Shown in pieces: positions 37,012-48,173 of a stretch of 64,000 nucleotides of DNA. The notes beneath the pieces were generated by a model. The model did not search any database. It had not been told where the DNA came from and worked only from the letters and a program-made list of their open reading frames with translations. The stretch lies in the NCBI GenBank assembly GCA_963708645.1, contig CAVPTA010000006.1, positions 62,001 to 126,000 on the forward strand, in the 5' to 3' direction. The translations under genes and the position numbers were made by a program. The stretch comes from RYN-133 sp963708645 (GTDB lineage Bacteria; Actinomycetota; Actinomycetes; Mycobacteriales; Jatrophihabitantaceae). Numbering within the stretch: the stretch's first letter is position 1; each line of letters begins with the position of its first letter.

Positions 37012-40000
37012 GTGCACCTCAAGTCGCTGACGCTGCGGGGCTTCAAGTCCTTCGCCTCCGCCACGACGCTGCGCTTCGAGCCGGGCATCACCGCGGTCGT
37101 GGGGCCGAACGGGTCGGGCAAGTCCAACGTCGTGGACGCGATCGCCTGGGTGCTCGGCGAGCAGGGCGCCAAGGCGCTGCGCGGCGGCAAGATGGAAGAC
37201 GTCATCTTCGCCGGGACCGCCGGGCGCCCGCCGCTCGGACGCGCCGAGGTCACGCTGACCATCGACAACAGCGACAGCGCGCTGCCGATCGACTACACCG
37301 AGGTGTCGATCACCCGCCGGATGTTCCGCGAGGGCACCAGCGAGTACGAGATCAACGGCGAGCACGTCCGCCTGCTCGACGTCCAGGAACTGCTGTCCGA
37401 CTCCGGCATCGGCCGCGAGATGCACGTCATCGTCGGCCAGGGCCAGCTCGACGCCGTGCTGTCGGCCCGTCCCGAAGACCGCCGCGGGTTCATCGAAGAG
37501 GCCGCCGGCGTACTCAAGCACCGCAAGCGCAAGGAAAAGGCGCTGCGCAAGCTGGATGCGATGCAGGCCAACCTGACCCGCGTCACCGACCTCACCGCCG
37601 AACTGCGCCGTCAGCTCAAACCACTCGGCAAGCAGGCCGAGATCGCCCGGCGCGCCCAGGGCGTGCAGGCCGAACTGCGCGACTCGCGACTGCGACTGCT
37701 CGCCGACGACCTCGTGACCCTGCGTGACAACCTGCGCCGTGAGGTCGCCGACGAGGAGCAGATCCGGGCGCGCCGCACCGAGGTCGAGGAGCAGGTCGCA
37801 ACCGCACGGGCGCGCGAGGCCGAGCTCGAGCAGGCGATCGCCGCCGACGCGCCGTCGGTCGCCCGCAGCCAGGACACCTGGTACCGCCTGTCCGCGCTCG
37901 AGGAGCGGTTCCGGGGCACGGCTTCCCTCGCCGCCGAGCGGGCCCGCCTGCTGTCGGTCGAGCAGGACGAACGCATCGCCGGACGCGACCCCGAGGCGAT
38001 GGAGGCCGAGGCCGCCAAGATCCGGGTCGAGGAGGAGCGGCTGCAAGCCAGCCTGAGCGACGCCAAGGCGGCGCTGGCGCGAGGTCGTCGCCGAGCGGCA
38101 AGACCTCGAACGCCGCCTCGCCGAGGCCGAACGCGCCCTGGTCGCCGCCGCCCGCGCGGTCGCCGATCGTCGCGAGGGCCTCGCCAAGCTCGCCGGGCAG
38201 GTCAACGCGCTGCGCGCGCGGTCGAGCGCCGCCGGCGACGAGATCGCCCGCCTGTCGGCGTCGGCGACCGCCGCGCGCGAGCGGGCCACCGCAGCCGGGG
38301 CCAACCTCGAACGAGTGCAGGCCGAGGTCGGCGCGCTCGACGAGGGTGAGCTGGGGCTCAACGAGCGGCACGAGAACGCCGTCGCCGCGCTGACGTCCAT
38401 GCAGGAACGCGCGCGCGAGCTGGCCGCAGCCGAGCGCGAGGCCGAGCGCGAACGCTCGACCTGGGCCGCGCGCGCCGACGCGCTCGCGCTGGGGCTCACC
38501 CGCAAGGACGGCGGCGGCGCGCTGCTGCAGGCCGACCTCGCCGGCGTGACCGGATCGCTGGCGGAACTGCTCGTCGTCGAAGCCGGCTACGAGACCGCGA
38601 TCTCCGCCGCGCTCGGCGCCGCGGCCGACGCCATCGCCGTCACCACCCTCGACACGGCCGTGGCCGCACTCGAACACCTCAAGGCCGAGGACGGCGGGCG
38701 CGTCGGGCTTCTGGTCGGGGGCGTCGACGGTGCGCCGGCGCATCCGTCCGCTGCCGGGCTGCGTCCCGGCGCGCGGTGGGCCGCCGAACTCGTGAGCGTG
38801 CCCGAGCCGTATCGAGGCAGCATCGACGAACTGCTCGAGGACGTCGTCGTCGTCGACGACCTCGAGCTGGCCCGAACCATGGCGCGGGCGATGGACGACA
38901 GCCCGATCGTGCGCATCGTCACGCGCGACGGTGACGTGTTCGGCAGCGGCTGGGTCGAGGGCGGCTCGAGCTCGGCGCCCAGCGCCATCGAGGTCCGCGC
39001 CGCGGTCGATGAAGCGGCCCAGAAGGCCGACGAGGCAGCGACGCGGCACGAGCGCCTGCACGCCCAACTCGGCGAGGCCCGCGAGCGGGCGACCGCGCTC
39101 GAGGACGAAGTCACGCGGGCCCTCGAAGCGCTGCACGAGTCCGATGCGCAGCTGGCCGCCGTGGCCGAGCGGCTCGCCCAGCTGGGCGAGTCGTCGCGTC
39201 AGGCGACCGCCGAGGCAACCCGCCTCGACGAGGCGCGCGCTGCCGCCGAGACAGCCCGCGACCACGACCTGGCGGGCCTGTCCGGACCTCGAAGAGCGAC
39301 TGCACCTGGCCGAGACCCAGTCCGACGAGCCCACCGAGCCCGACACCGGCGAGCGCGACTCGTTGCAGGCCGAGGTCGCCGCCGCGCGACAGGCCGAGAT
39401 GGAGGCTCGCCTCGCCGTGCGGACCGGCGAGGAACGCGTGCAGGCCGTATCCGGGCGGGCCGAGCAGCTGTTGCGCGCCGCCGAGATCGAGCGGGCTGCC
39501 CGGGCGCGGCACGAGGCCGCCCGAGCCGCACGCGCCCGCGGTGCCGCCGTCGCCGCCCAGGTGCGCGACGCCGCCCGCCACGTCCTCACCCACATCGAGA
39601 CGTCCGTGGCCCGGGCGGCGACCGAGCGCGACGCTGCCCAACAGGACCGCGTCGTGCGCGAAGGCGAGCTGCTGGCCCTGCGCAGCCAGACCCGCCAGCT
39701 CGGCGAGGAACTCACCCGCCTCACCGACGCGGTGCACCGTGACGAGATGCTGCGCGCCGAACAGCGCCTGCGTATCGAGCAACTCGAAGAGCGGGCCGTC
39801 GACGAGTACGGCGTCGAGATCGAAGCCCTCGTGGCCGAATACGGCCCCGACCAGCCGACCCCGCCCTCGGCTATCGAGCTCGCCGAGTACGAGCAGGCCC
39901 GCGAGCGCGGCGACCAGGTCGTCGCGCCGCAGCCGGGCCCGTTCCACCGGCCCACCCAGGAGAAGCGTGCCGCGCGCGCCGAGCGCGACCTGGCCCTGCT

Positions 40001-40628
40001 GGGCAAGGTCAACCCGTTGGCGCTGGAGGAATTCGCCGCGCTCGAAGAACGCCATCAATTCCTGTCGACCCAGCTCGAGGATCTGAAGAAGACCCGCATC
40101 GACCTGCTGACGGTCGTGAAGGAGGTCGACGAACGCATCCTCGAGGTGTTCACGAGCGCGTATGCCGACGTGGCTCGCGAATTCGAGATCGTGTTCGCGA
40201 CGCTGTTCCCCGGCGGCGAGGGACGCCTCGTCCTCACCGATCCCGACGACATGTTGCTGACCGGCATCGACGTCGAGGCCCGCCCGCCCGGCAAGAAGGT
40301 GAAGCGGCTCTCGCTGCTGTCCGGCGGCGAGCGATCACTGACAGCGGTGGCGCTGCTGGTCGCGATCTTCCGCGCGCGGCCGAGCCCGTTCTACATCATG
40401 GACGAGGTCGAGGCCGCGCTCGACGACACCAACCTCGGCCGACTGCTCGAACTGATCGCGGCACTGCGCAGCAACAGCCAGATCATCATCATCACGCACC
40501 AGAAGCGCACGATGGAGATCGCGGACGCGCTCTACGGCGTCACAATGCGCGGCGACGGTGTGACCCAGGTCATCAGTCAGCGCCTGCACGACAACGACGC
40601 GGTCGAAGAACCCGTCCCGGCGAACTGA
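37012..40628 (+). CDS. smc: Chromosome partition protein SMC (two frameshifts)
   Basis: A roughly 1,200-residue structural-maintenance-of-chromosomes ATPase. The N-terminal head reads LRGFKSFASATTLRFEPGITAVVGPNGSGKSNVVDAI (Walker A), a long coiled coil follows, the hinge is around VEAGYETAISAALGAAADAI, then the second coil, and the C-terminal head has LSGGERSLTAVALLVAIF (signature) and YIMDEVEAALDD (Walker B). Breaks near 38083 (GCGCGAGGTCG) and 39287 (TCCGGACCTCG) are each one extra base; the coil continues seamlessly after removal. GTG start with GGGAGA upstream. ftsY follows after the L,D-transpeptidase gene. Confidence 0.95.
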
Positions 40629-40750
40629 CAGGTCGCTGCGGACACACGCCCACCGGTAGGTGGACGCGCGCCGGGCCCCCCAGGTTGGCAAGCTGTGAGT
40701 TATCCGCCTGCAACCCGGGCGGAGAGGCCCGATTCACCTAGGGTGGCCGG

Positions 40751-41755
40751 GTGACATCTTCGTTTTTGCCTCGCCGCGCCCGCCGTGCTGCGCAGCTTGT
40801 CGCAGTGCTGTCCGTGACCGCACTTGCGCTCGCAGCGTGCGGATCCGACCAGCAGGCACCGAACCCCACCCAGACGGTCACCCACACCGCGGGCCACTCC
40901 GGCTCGGCAGGCTCGTCGAGTTCGTCCCCCAAGCCGAAGCCCACGAAGCCGGCGAAGCCGGCCAAGCCGGTGCATGTGTCGTTGAAGTTCGGTGATGGGC
41001 AGACGTTGGGTGTGGGGATGCCGATCATCGCGTTCTTGTCGCGGCCGATTACTGATGCGACGGGGTTTGCGAAGGCGACGAAGGTGACTGTGGATGGTCG
41101 GGTGGTGCATGGGGGTTGGTATTTCGAGCGGAAGTACGGCGATCCGGGGCATCCGATCGAGGCTGATTACCGGTTGCAGCATTATTGGCCGGCTCATTCA
41201 CGGATTCATTTGTCGTTGCCGGTCAAGGGTGTCAGTGCGGGCAAGAATTTGGCGTTCCAGGACGATCTGACGTTGGATTTCGCGACCGGTGATGCGCGGA
41301 TCGTGACTGTGGACGCGGCGACGCACAAGTTGTCGGTCACTGATGACGGCAGGCCGTGGGGGACGTTCCCGGTGTCGTTGGGTGCGGATGCGACCCGGAC
41401 GCGGCGGGGCATCAAGGTGATCATGGAGAAGTACCCGACCACGTGCATGCATGACACCAACAACACCTATTACGAGTGCGGTATCAAGCTCGATCAGCGT
41501 CTGACCTATGACGGGGAGTATTTGCATGCGGCGCCGTGGAATGTCTACAACATCACCCACGGCATCGATTCCTCCAACGGTTGCACCAACCTGCTGCCCG
41601 CTGATGCGCAGAAGCTGTACAGCTTCCTCGATGTCGGTGACCCGGTGCAGTACCCCAACGCCAACGGCGCGTTGATGCAGATCGGCGACGGCTACGGCGA
41701 CTGGAACGTGTCCTGGCCGCAATGGCTACTCGGCGGCCTCTACCGCACCAGCTGA
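40751..41755 (+). CDS. L,D-transpeptidase lipoprotein
   Basis: A 334-residue cell-wall enzyme forming 3-3 peptidoglycan cross-links. The N-terminal signal ends in the lipobox LALAAC (Cys30), so it is a lipoprotein. A Ser/Pro/Lys linker to about residue 75 precedes an Ig-like domain, then the YkuD catalytic domain with His270 and Cys278 in HGIDSSNGCTN. Intact. The codon use is odd: from about 40980 to 41560 third positions are often G or T (ttg, ggt, gat), whereas both ends and all neighbours prefer C. That suggests a recombined internal segment. Two copies of a 17-base unit span the stop codon. Confidence 0.9.
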   Translation: MTSSFLPRRARRAAQLVAVLSVTALALAACGSDQQAPNPTQTVTHTAGHSGSAGSSSSSPKPKPTKPAKPAKPVHVSLKFGDGQTLGVGMPIIAFLSRPITDATGFAKATKVTVDGRVVHGGWYFERKYGDPGHPIEADYRLQHYWPAHSRIHLSLPVKGVSAGKNLAFQDDLTLDFATGDARIVTVDAATHKLSVTDDGRPWGTFPVSLGADATRTRRGIKVIMEKYPTTCMHDTNNTYYECGIKLDQRLTYDGEYLHAAPWNVYNITHGIDSSNGCTNLLPADAQKLYSFLDVGDPVQYPNANGALMQIGDGYGDWNVSWPQWLLGGLYRTS

Positions 41756-41779
41756 GTCACTCCACCAGCTGAGTCACTC
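41746..41779 (+). repeat. 17-bp tandem duplication across the transpeptidase stop
   Basis: CACCAGCTGAGTCACTC occurs twice in direct tandem (41746-41762 and 41763-41779). The first copy contains the last two codons and TGA stop, so the duplication does not alter the protein. Confidence 0.8.
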
Positions 41780-41833
41780 CACGCAGCTCGAGTCACAAGC
41801 CGGGCGGACAGTCGTCCCTGAGAGGATGACCGT

Positions 41834-42975
41834 GTGGTTTTTCTCTGGGTAGTCCTTGCCATCGCCGTCGTCGCGGCGCTGGTCGTCGGCTTCGTCGTCA
41901 CCCGTTCGCGCCGCGGGCCGCGCTTCGATGCGCCGCCGCGCGCGGGCGTCGACTACGCCGAGCCGCCGACAGACACGGTCGAACTGCCGGCGGTCGACAC
42001 GACCACCGCCGAGCCTGCTGCACCGGCCGAGCCGGCGCTCGAAACACCCGCTCCGACGGCCGGGCGACTGCAACGCCTGCGGGCGCGGCTTGCTCGCTCG
42101 CACAACGCCCTCGGACGTGGCCTGCTCAGCGTGCTGTCGCGCGAGAACCTGGACGACGATGCCTGGGAGGAGATCGAAGAGGCGCTGCTCAGCGCTGACG
42201 TCGGCGTCAAACCCACCACCGAGATCGTCGAGGCGCTGCGCACGAAGACCAAGGTGCTCGGCACTCGCTCGCAGGGCGAATTGCGCGCCCTGCTCGCTGA
42301 CGAACTCGTCGCAGCGCTGCAGCCCGACCTCGACCGCACCCTGCACGCCACGCCGACCTCCGACCGTCCGGCCGTCGTGCTGGTCGTCGGTGTCAACGGC
42401 ACCGGCAAGACAACGACCTGCGGCAAGCTCGCCCGAGTGCTCGTCGCGGACGGGCGCACCGTCATGCTCGGGGCCGCCGACACGTTCCGCGCGGCGGCTG
42501 CCGATCAGCTGCAGACGTGGGGATCGCGCGTCGGCGCCGAAACGGTCCGCGGACCAGAGGGCGGCGACCCGGCATCGGTCGCGTTCGACGCCGTCAAGAA
42601 GGGCACCGAGGCCAAGGTCGACACCGTCCTGATCGACACCGCCGGCCGGCTGCACACCAAGGTCGGGCTGATGGACGAACTCGGCAAGGTCAAGCGCGTG
42701 GTCGAGCGGCAGGGACCGGTCGACGAGACGCTGCTCGTGCTCGATGCCACGACCGGCCAGAACGGGTTGACGCAGGCGCGGGTGTTCACCGAGGTCGTCG
42801 ACGTCACGGGCATCGTCCTGACCAAGCTCGACGGCACGGCCCGGGGCGGCATCGTGATCAGCGTGCAACGCGAACTCGGCGTCCCGGTCAAGCTCGTCGG
42901 GCTCGGCGAAGGGCGCCGACGACCTCGCCCCGTTCGAGCCCGAGGCCTTCGTCGACGCGTTGCTGGGAGACTGAA
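41834..42975 (+). CDS. ftsY: Signal recognition particle receptor FtsY (one frameshift near the end)
   Basis: The membrane receptor for SRP, about 380 residues. An N-terminal transmembrane helix (VFLWVVLAIAVVAALVVGFVV) and a Pro/Ala/Glu linker precede the NG domain: LLSADVGVKPTTEIVEAL, the P-loop GVNGTGKTTTCGKLA, AADTFRAAAADQL, LIDTAGRLHTKVGLMDEL and LTKLDGTARGG. Near 42908 one extra base shifts the frame; one frame over the conserved C-terminus GEGADDLAPFEPEAFVDALLGD ends at 42975. GTG start. tdh starts five bases later. Confidence 0.9.
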
Positions 42976-42979
42976 CGTG

Positions 42980-44048
42980 TGAAGGCTCTCTTCAAGCCGG
43001 CAGCGTCGCCGGGCTTCGAACTGGTCGACCGCCCCGAACCCGAGCCCGGCCCGGGCGAGGTGAAGATCCGGGTGCTGCGCACGGGGATCTGCGGCACCGA
43101 CCTGCACATCCTCGAGTGGGACGCCTGGGCGGCGTCGGCGGTCAACGCGCCGCTCATCCCCGGCCACGAGTTCTGCGGCGAGGTCGTCGAGATCGGTGCC
43201 GGCGTGCGCGACGTGCATGTCGGCGCGCTCGTCTCGGGCGAGGGACACGTCGTATGCGGCACCTGCCGCAACTGCCGTGCCGGGCGTCGCCATCTGTGCA
43301 TCCGCACGTCCGGCGTCGGCGTCAACCGCGACGGCGCGTTCGCCGAATACGTCGTGCTGCCCGAGTCGAACGTCTGGGTGCACAGGGATCCCAGTCGATC
43401 CGGACCCCGATCTCGGCGCGATCTTCGACCCGTTCGGCAACGCTGTGCACACCGCGCTGTCGTTCCCGCTCGTCGGCGAGGACGTGCTGATCACCGGTGC
43501 GGGCCCGATCGGCTTGATGGCCGCTGCGATCGCGCGGCACATCGGCGCGCGGTTCGTCGTCATCACCGACGTGTCGCCGTACCGGCTCGACCTGGCTCGC
43601 AAGATGGGCGTCGACCTCGCGCTCGACGTCTCGCGCGAGTCGGTTGCCTCCGCGCAGGAACGGCTCGGCATGGTCGAGGGATTCGACGTCGCGCTCGAGA
43701 TGAGCGGGCACCCGTCCGCGCTGCCCGACATCATCGCGAACCTCAACCACGGCGGCCGCATCGCCATGCTCGGACTGCCCAGCCAGCCGATCGAGATCGA
43801 GTGGGGCAAGGTCGTCACCCACATGATCACGATCAAGGGCATCTACGGCCGCGAGATGTTCGAGACCTGGTACGCGATGTCGGCGATGCTGCGGTCGGGT
43901 CTCGACATCTCTGCTGTCGTCACGCACCGACTGCCGGCCGAGGCGTGGCAGGAAGCGTTCGAGACCGCGCGCAGCGGGCAGTGCGGCAAGGTCGTCATGG
44001 ATTGGAGTCATTCGGATGAGCGCTCGCGCGAAACCAGGAGAGCACTGA
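42980..44048 (+). CDS. tdh: L-threonine 3-dehydrogenase (one frameshift; open into kbl)
   Basis: A zinc alcohol-dehydrogenase-family enzyme oxidising threonine to 2-amino-3-ketobutyrate. Visible: RTGICGTDLHILEWD (catalytic Cys), IPGHEFCGEVVEIGAG, the structural zinc set CGTCRNCRAGRRHLC, FDPFGNAVHTALSF, and the NAD fold VLITGAGPIGLMAAAIA. One extra base near 43392 (GATCCCAGTCGAT) breaks the frame. After the usual end VVMDW the frame does not stop: it passes through a short dispersed repeat and runs in frame into kbl. A TGA overlapping the kbl ATG, in another frame, is probably the true stop. Confidence 0.85.
44016..44032 (+). repeat. Short dispersed element, copy 2
   Basis: ATGAGCGCTCGCGCGAA lies at the tdh-kbl junction; it differs by one base from the copies at 9190 and 45240. 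Confidence 0.55.
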
Positions 44049-45228
44049 TGTACGGAGCGGTGCGCGAGCAACTGCAGACGACGTTGGCCGAGATCCGCGA
44101 CGCGGGGTTGTACAAGAACGAACGCCAACTCGCCTCGCCGCAGTCGGCGCACGTGCGCAGCAGGCGGCGCGGACGTGCTGAACTTCTGCGCCAACAACTA
44201 CCTCGGTCTCGCCGACCACCCGTCCGTCGTCGCCGCCGCGAAGGCGGCGCTGGACGAGTGGGGCTTCGGGATGGCGTCCGTGCGGTTCATCTGCGGCACG
44301 CAGACCCAGCACACCGAACTCGAGTCGCGGCTGGCGCCGTTCCTCGGTCACCGAGGCGACGATCCTGTACTCGTCGTGCTTCGACGCCAACGGCGGCGTG
44401 TTCGAGGTGCTGCTCGACGAGCAACGACGCGGTGATCTCGGACGAGCTCAACCACGCGTCGATCATCGACGGCATCCGGCTGTGCAAGGCCAAGCGGTAC
44501 CGCTACCGCAACCGCGACATGGCCTCGCTGCGAAGCAGCTCGAGGCCGCGTCTGGTGCCCGGCGACGGCTGGTCGTCACCGACGGCGTGTTCTCGATGGA
44601 CGGCTACCTCGCGCCGCTGGCCGACATCTGCGATCTCGCCGAGAAGCACGACGCGATGGTGATGGTCGACGACTCGCACGCCGTCGGGTTCGTCGGCGCG
44701 ACCGGCGCCGGGACGCCCGAACTGGCCGGCGTGCAGGACCGCGTCGACATCGTCTCGGGCACGCTCGGCAAGGCTCTCGGCGGCGCGTCCGGCGGCTACA
44801 TCTCGGCCCGTGCCGAGATCGTCGAGCTGCTGCGGCAGCGCTCGCGTCCGTACCTGTTCTCGAACGCGGTCGCGCCGTCGGTGGTCGCCGGATCGCTCGC
44901 CGCGCTCGACCTCGTCGCGACCTCCGACGACGCGCGCGCCCAGCTGCGCGCGAACACCGAGCTGTTCCGCCGGCGGATGGCCGACGAGGGCTTCGACATC
45001 CTGCCGGGCGAGCACCCGATCACGCCGGTGATGTTCGGCGACGCGGTCGTGGCCGGCAAGATCGCCGACGAGATGCTGCGCCACGGCGTCTACGTGATCG
45101 CGTTCAGCTACCCGGTCGTGCCGCAGGGCAAGGCGCGCATCCGCGTCCAGCTGTCGGCCGCGCACTCGGACGAGGACGTCGAGACCTGCGTGCGCGCGTT
45201 CGTCGCCGCCCGCGCCGCTGTCAATTGA
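44048..45228 (+). pseudogene. kbl: 2-amino-3-ketobutyrate coenzyme A ligase (four frame breaks)
   Basis: A PLP enzyme cleaving the Tdh product with CoA to glycine and acetyl-CoA, about 393 residues. The pieces are in order: YGAVREQLQTTLAEIRDAGLYKNERQL, then VLNFCANNYLGLADHP, FGMASVRFICGTQTQH, ATILYSSCFDANGGVFE, DAVISDELNHASIIDGIRLCKA, LVVTDGVFSMDGYLAPL, VMVDDSHAVGFVGATG and SGTLGKALGGASGGYIS (PLP Lys). Breaks near 44165, 44357 and 44418 are single extra bases, and one near 44536 a missing base. From 44550 to the stop it is continuous. It pairs with tdh in threonine catabolism. Confidence 0.9.
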
Positions 45229-45239
45229 CCACGAACGCG

Positions 45240-45257
45240 ATGAGCGCTTGCGCGAAG
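45240..45257 (+). repeat. Short dispersed element, copy 3
   Basis: ATGAGCGCTTGCGCGAAG is just after the kbl stop, in the 30-base gap between kbl and the convergent TipA-like gene. It is identical to the core of the copy at 9190. Confidence 0.6.
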
Positions 45258-45258
45258 G

Positions 45259-46017
45259 TCAGCCCGCGGCGGACGAAATGGCGTTGTACACGTAGTCGGC
45301 CAGTCCGGGGGCGATGTCGTCGTAGTGCTTGCGGAACCGGTCGTCGGTGACATAGAGCTCGGCGAGGTTGCGGTGCGCCTCGGGGAGCAGTCCCAGAATC
45401 GGCACACGCCCGCACGGTGCGCTTCGACGAGCTGCTGGACGCGTGCACTGTCGACCGGCTCGCCCGCGCGCATCGCCTCGGCGAAGCCGGCTTCGTTCGC
45501 GTCGGTCGCGGCTTTGATCTCGAGCCAGTCCTGCTTGGTGAGCGCGGCCGTCCGCGACTGTGACTGCTTCCAGGCATCGGTCTCGCCCCAGCGTTGCTCG
45601 GCCTCGGCTGCATATTCGCCGGCGAACTTGTCGCTGCCGAAGATCTCGAACTGCTCCTCGGGCGTGAGTGAGATTCCCATCGCACGTGCCTCCAGCTCCT
45701 TCTCGATAGCCGCGAGCAACTCGCGGCGGTGGTCGATCTGCTCGCGCAGCAACCGGTGCTGTCGCCGCAGGTGGTCATCGGCGCTCGCTCCGTGATCGGC
45801 GAGCATCGCCGCTATGTCGTCCAGGCCGAACTCGAGCGCGCGGTAGAACATGATCTGTCGCAGCCGCTGCAGATCGTCATCGGAGTACGTCCGGTACCCG
45901 GCGCTGGTACGCCCGCCCGGAACGAGCAGCCCGATCGCGTCGTAGTGATGCAGGGCGCGGACCGAGACATGCGCGAGTTGCGGCGAGCTCACCGACGGTG
46001 TAGGTGCGGGACGGCAT
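45259..46017 (-). CDS. MerR-family regulator with TipAS drug-sensing domain (two frameshifts)
   Basis: A TipAL-like transcription factor of about 252 residues. The start PSRTYTVGELAA is in one frame, and the rest of the winged helix (LAHVSVRALHHYDAIGLLVPGGRTSAGYRTYSDDDLQRLRQIMFYR) is one frame over, after an extra base near 45980. The TipAS part follows (EEQFEIFGSDKFAGEYAAEAEQRWG, FAEAMRAGEPVDSARVQQLVEAHR, CRFWDCSP). A missing base near 45388 moves the last 45 residues (EAHRNLAELYV to YNAISSAAG) to a third frame. TipAS domains bind thiopeptides and other multidrug ligands. Confidence 0.85.
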
Positions 46018-46050
46018 TGGCCCACTGTGCAGGCTCACGCCACGTGAGGG

Positions 46051-46257
46051 TCAAACGTTTGGCTGATTCAGTTTGCGCTGCACGATGAGGTGGTGCAGGT
46101 AGATCCCGAACAGGCTCGGAATGAACAGGATCGCGAGCACATTGCCCAGAATCGTTCCGACTATCGACACGCCGACGAGCAGGACCACGAAGACGGCGTA
46201 GATCAGGACCCACGGGTGACCCGCCCACACCGAGCGGTAGTCGTACCAGGTGCTCAC
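46051..46257 (-). CDS. Small two-helix membrane protein
   Basis: About 68 residues, unrecognised. Two hydrophobic helices (VLIYAVFVVLLVGVSIVGTILG and LAILFIPSLFGIYLHHLI) flanked by STWYDYRSVWAGHPW and a basic tail. A GTG at 46257 is chosen; a 15-residue Pro-rich extension to 46302 is possible. It is divergent from amt, sharing the promoter region with the GlnR-type box. Confidence 0.55.
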   Translation of the reverse strand: MSTWYDYRSVWAGHPWVLIYAVFVVLLVGVSIVGTILGNVLAILFIPSLFGIYLHHLIVQRKLNQPNV

Positions 46258-46318
46258 GGCAGGTGACGGTACCGGTCGCGGACCGGGTGTCGACCATGTC
46301 ACTCACCGGTAGCACTTG

Positions 46319-46356
46319 GTTACATGCCCGAAACATTCACCACCGGTTCGCGAAAC
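46319..46356. promoter_or_regulatory. Candidate GlnR box upstream of amt
   Basis: GTTAC-n6-GAAAC-n6-CACCG-n6-GAAAC with exact spacing matches the actinobacterial GlnR a-b-a-b consensus (gTnAC-n6-GaAAC, repeated every 22 bases) in three of four boxes. It lies about 75-110 bases before the amt start. GlnR is known to activate amt-glnB-glnD operons under nitrogen limitation. Confidence 0.65.
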
Positions 46357-46429
46357 ACCTTCTCTAGAAAGTGTCCTCGACGTCCCGAGCGCCACCGCGG
46401 TGCTCCGTACCTACGAGGGGAAGCCTTAC

Positions 46430-47830
<1,401 letters not shown>

Positions 47831-47834
<4 letters not shown>

Positions 47835-48169
47835 AGCAGGTCACCGCAGTCGTCAAGCCGTTCAAGCTCGACGACGTCAAGGCGGCGCTCGAGGTGCTCG
47901 GCATCCAGGGCCTGACCGTCAGCGAGGTGCAGGGCTTCGGCCGGCAGAAGGGCCACACCGAGGTCTACCGCGGCGCGGAGTACACCGTCGACCTCGTGCC
48001 GAAGGTGCGCATCGACGTGCTCGTCAACGACGGCGACGCCGACAAGGTCGTCGACTCGATCGTCGAGGCCGCGCGCACCGGCAAGATCGGTGACGGCAAG
48101 GTCTGGGTCACGTCCGTCGATACACTCGTCCGCGTGCGGACCGGTGAGCGTGGCGCCGACGCCGTCTGA
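47831..48169 (+). CDS. glnB: PII nitrogen signal protein
   Basis: A 112-residue PII protein: MKQVTAVVKPFKLDDVKAAL, the T-loop QGFGRQKGHTEVYRGAEYTVD with the modifiable Tyr51, and the C-terminal signature of the family (KIGDGKVWVTSVDTLVRVRTGERG). PII gates the adjacent Amt channel and senses 2-oxoglutarate, ATP and ADP. In actinomycetes Tyr51 is adenylylated by the GlnD product encoded next. Start overlaps the amt stop (ATGA). Intact. glnK is an equally valid name. Confidence 0.95.
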
Positions 48170-48173
48170 TTCG

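Noticed and set aside
41746..41779. 17-bp direct repeat as a mobile-element target duplication
   Set aside because: The copies are in immediate tandem with nothing between them.
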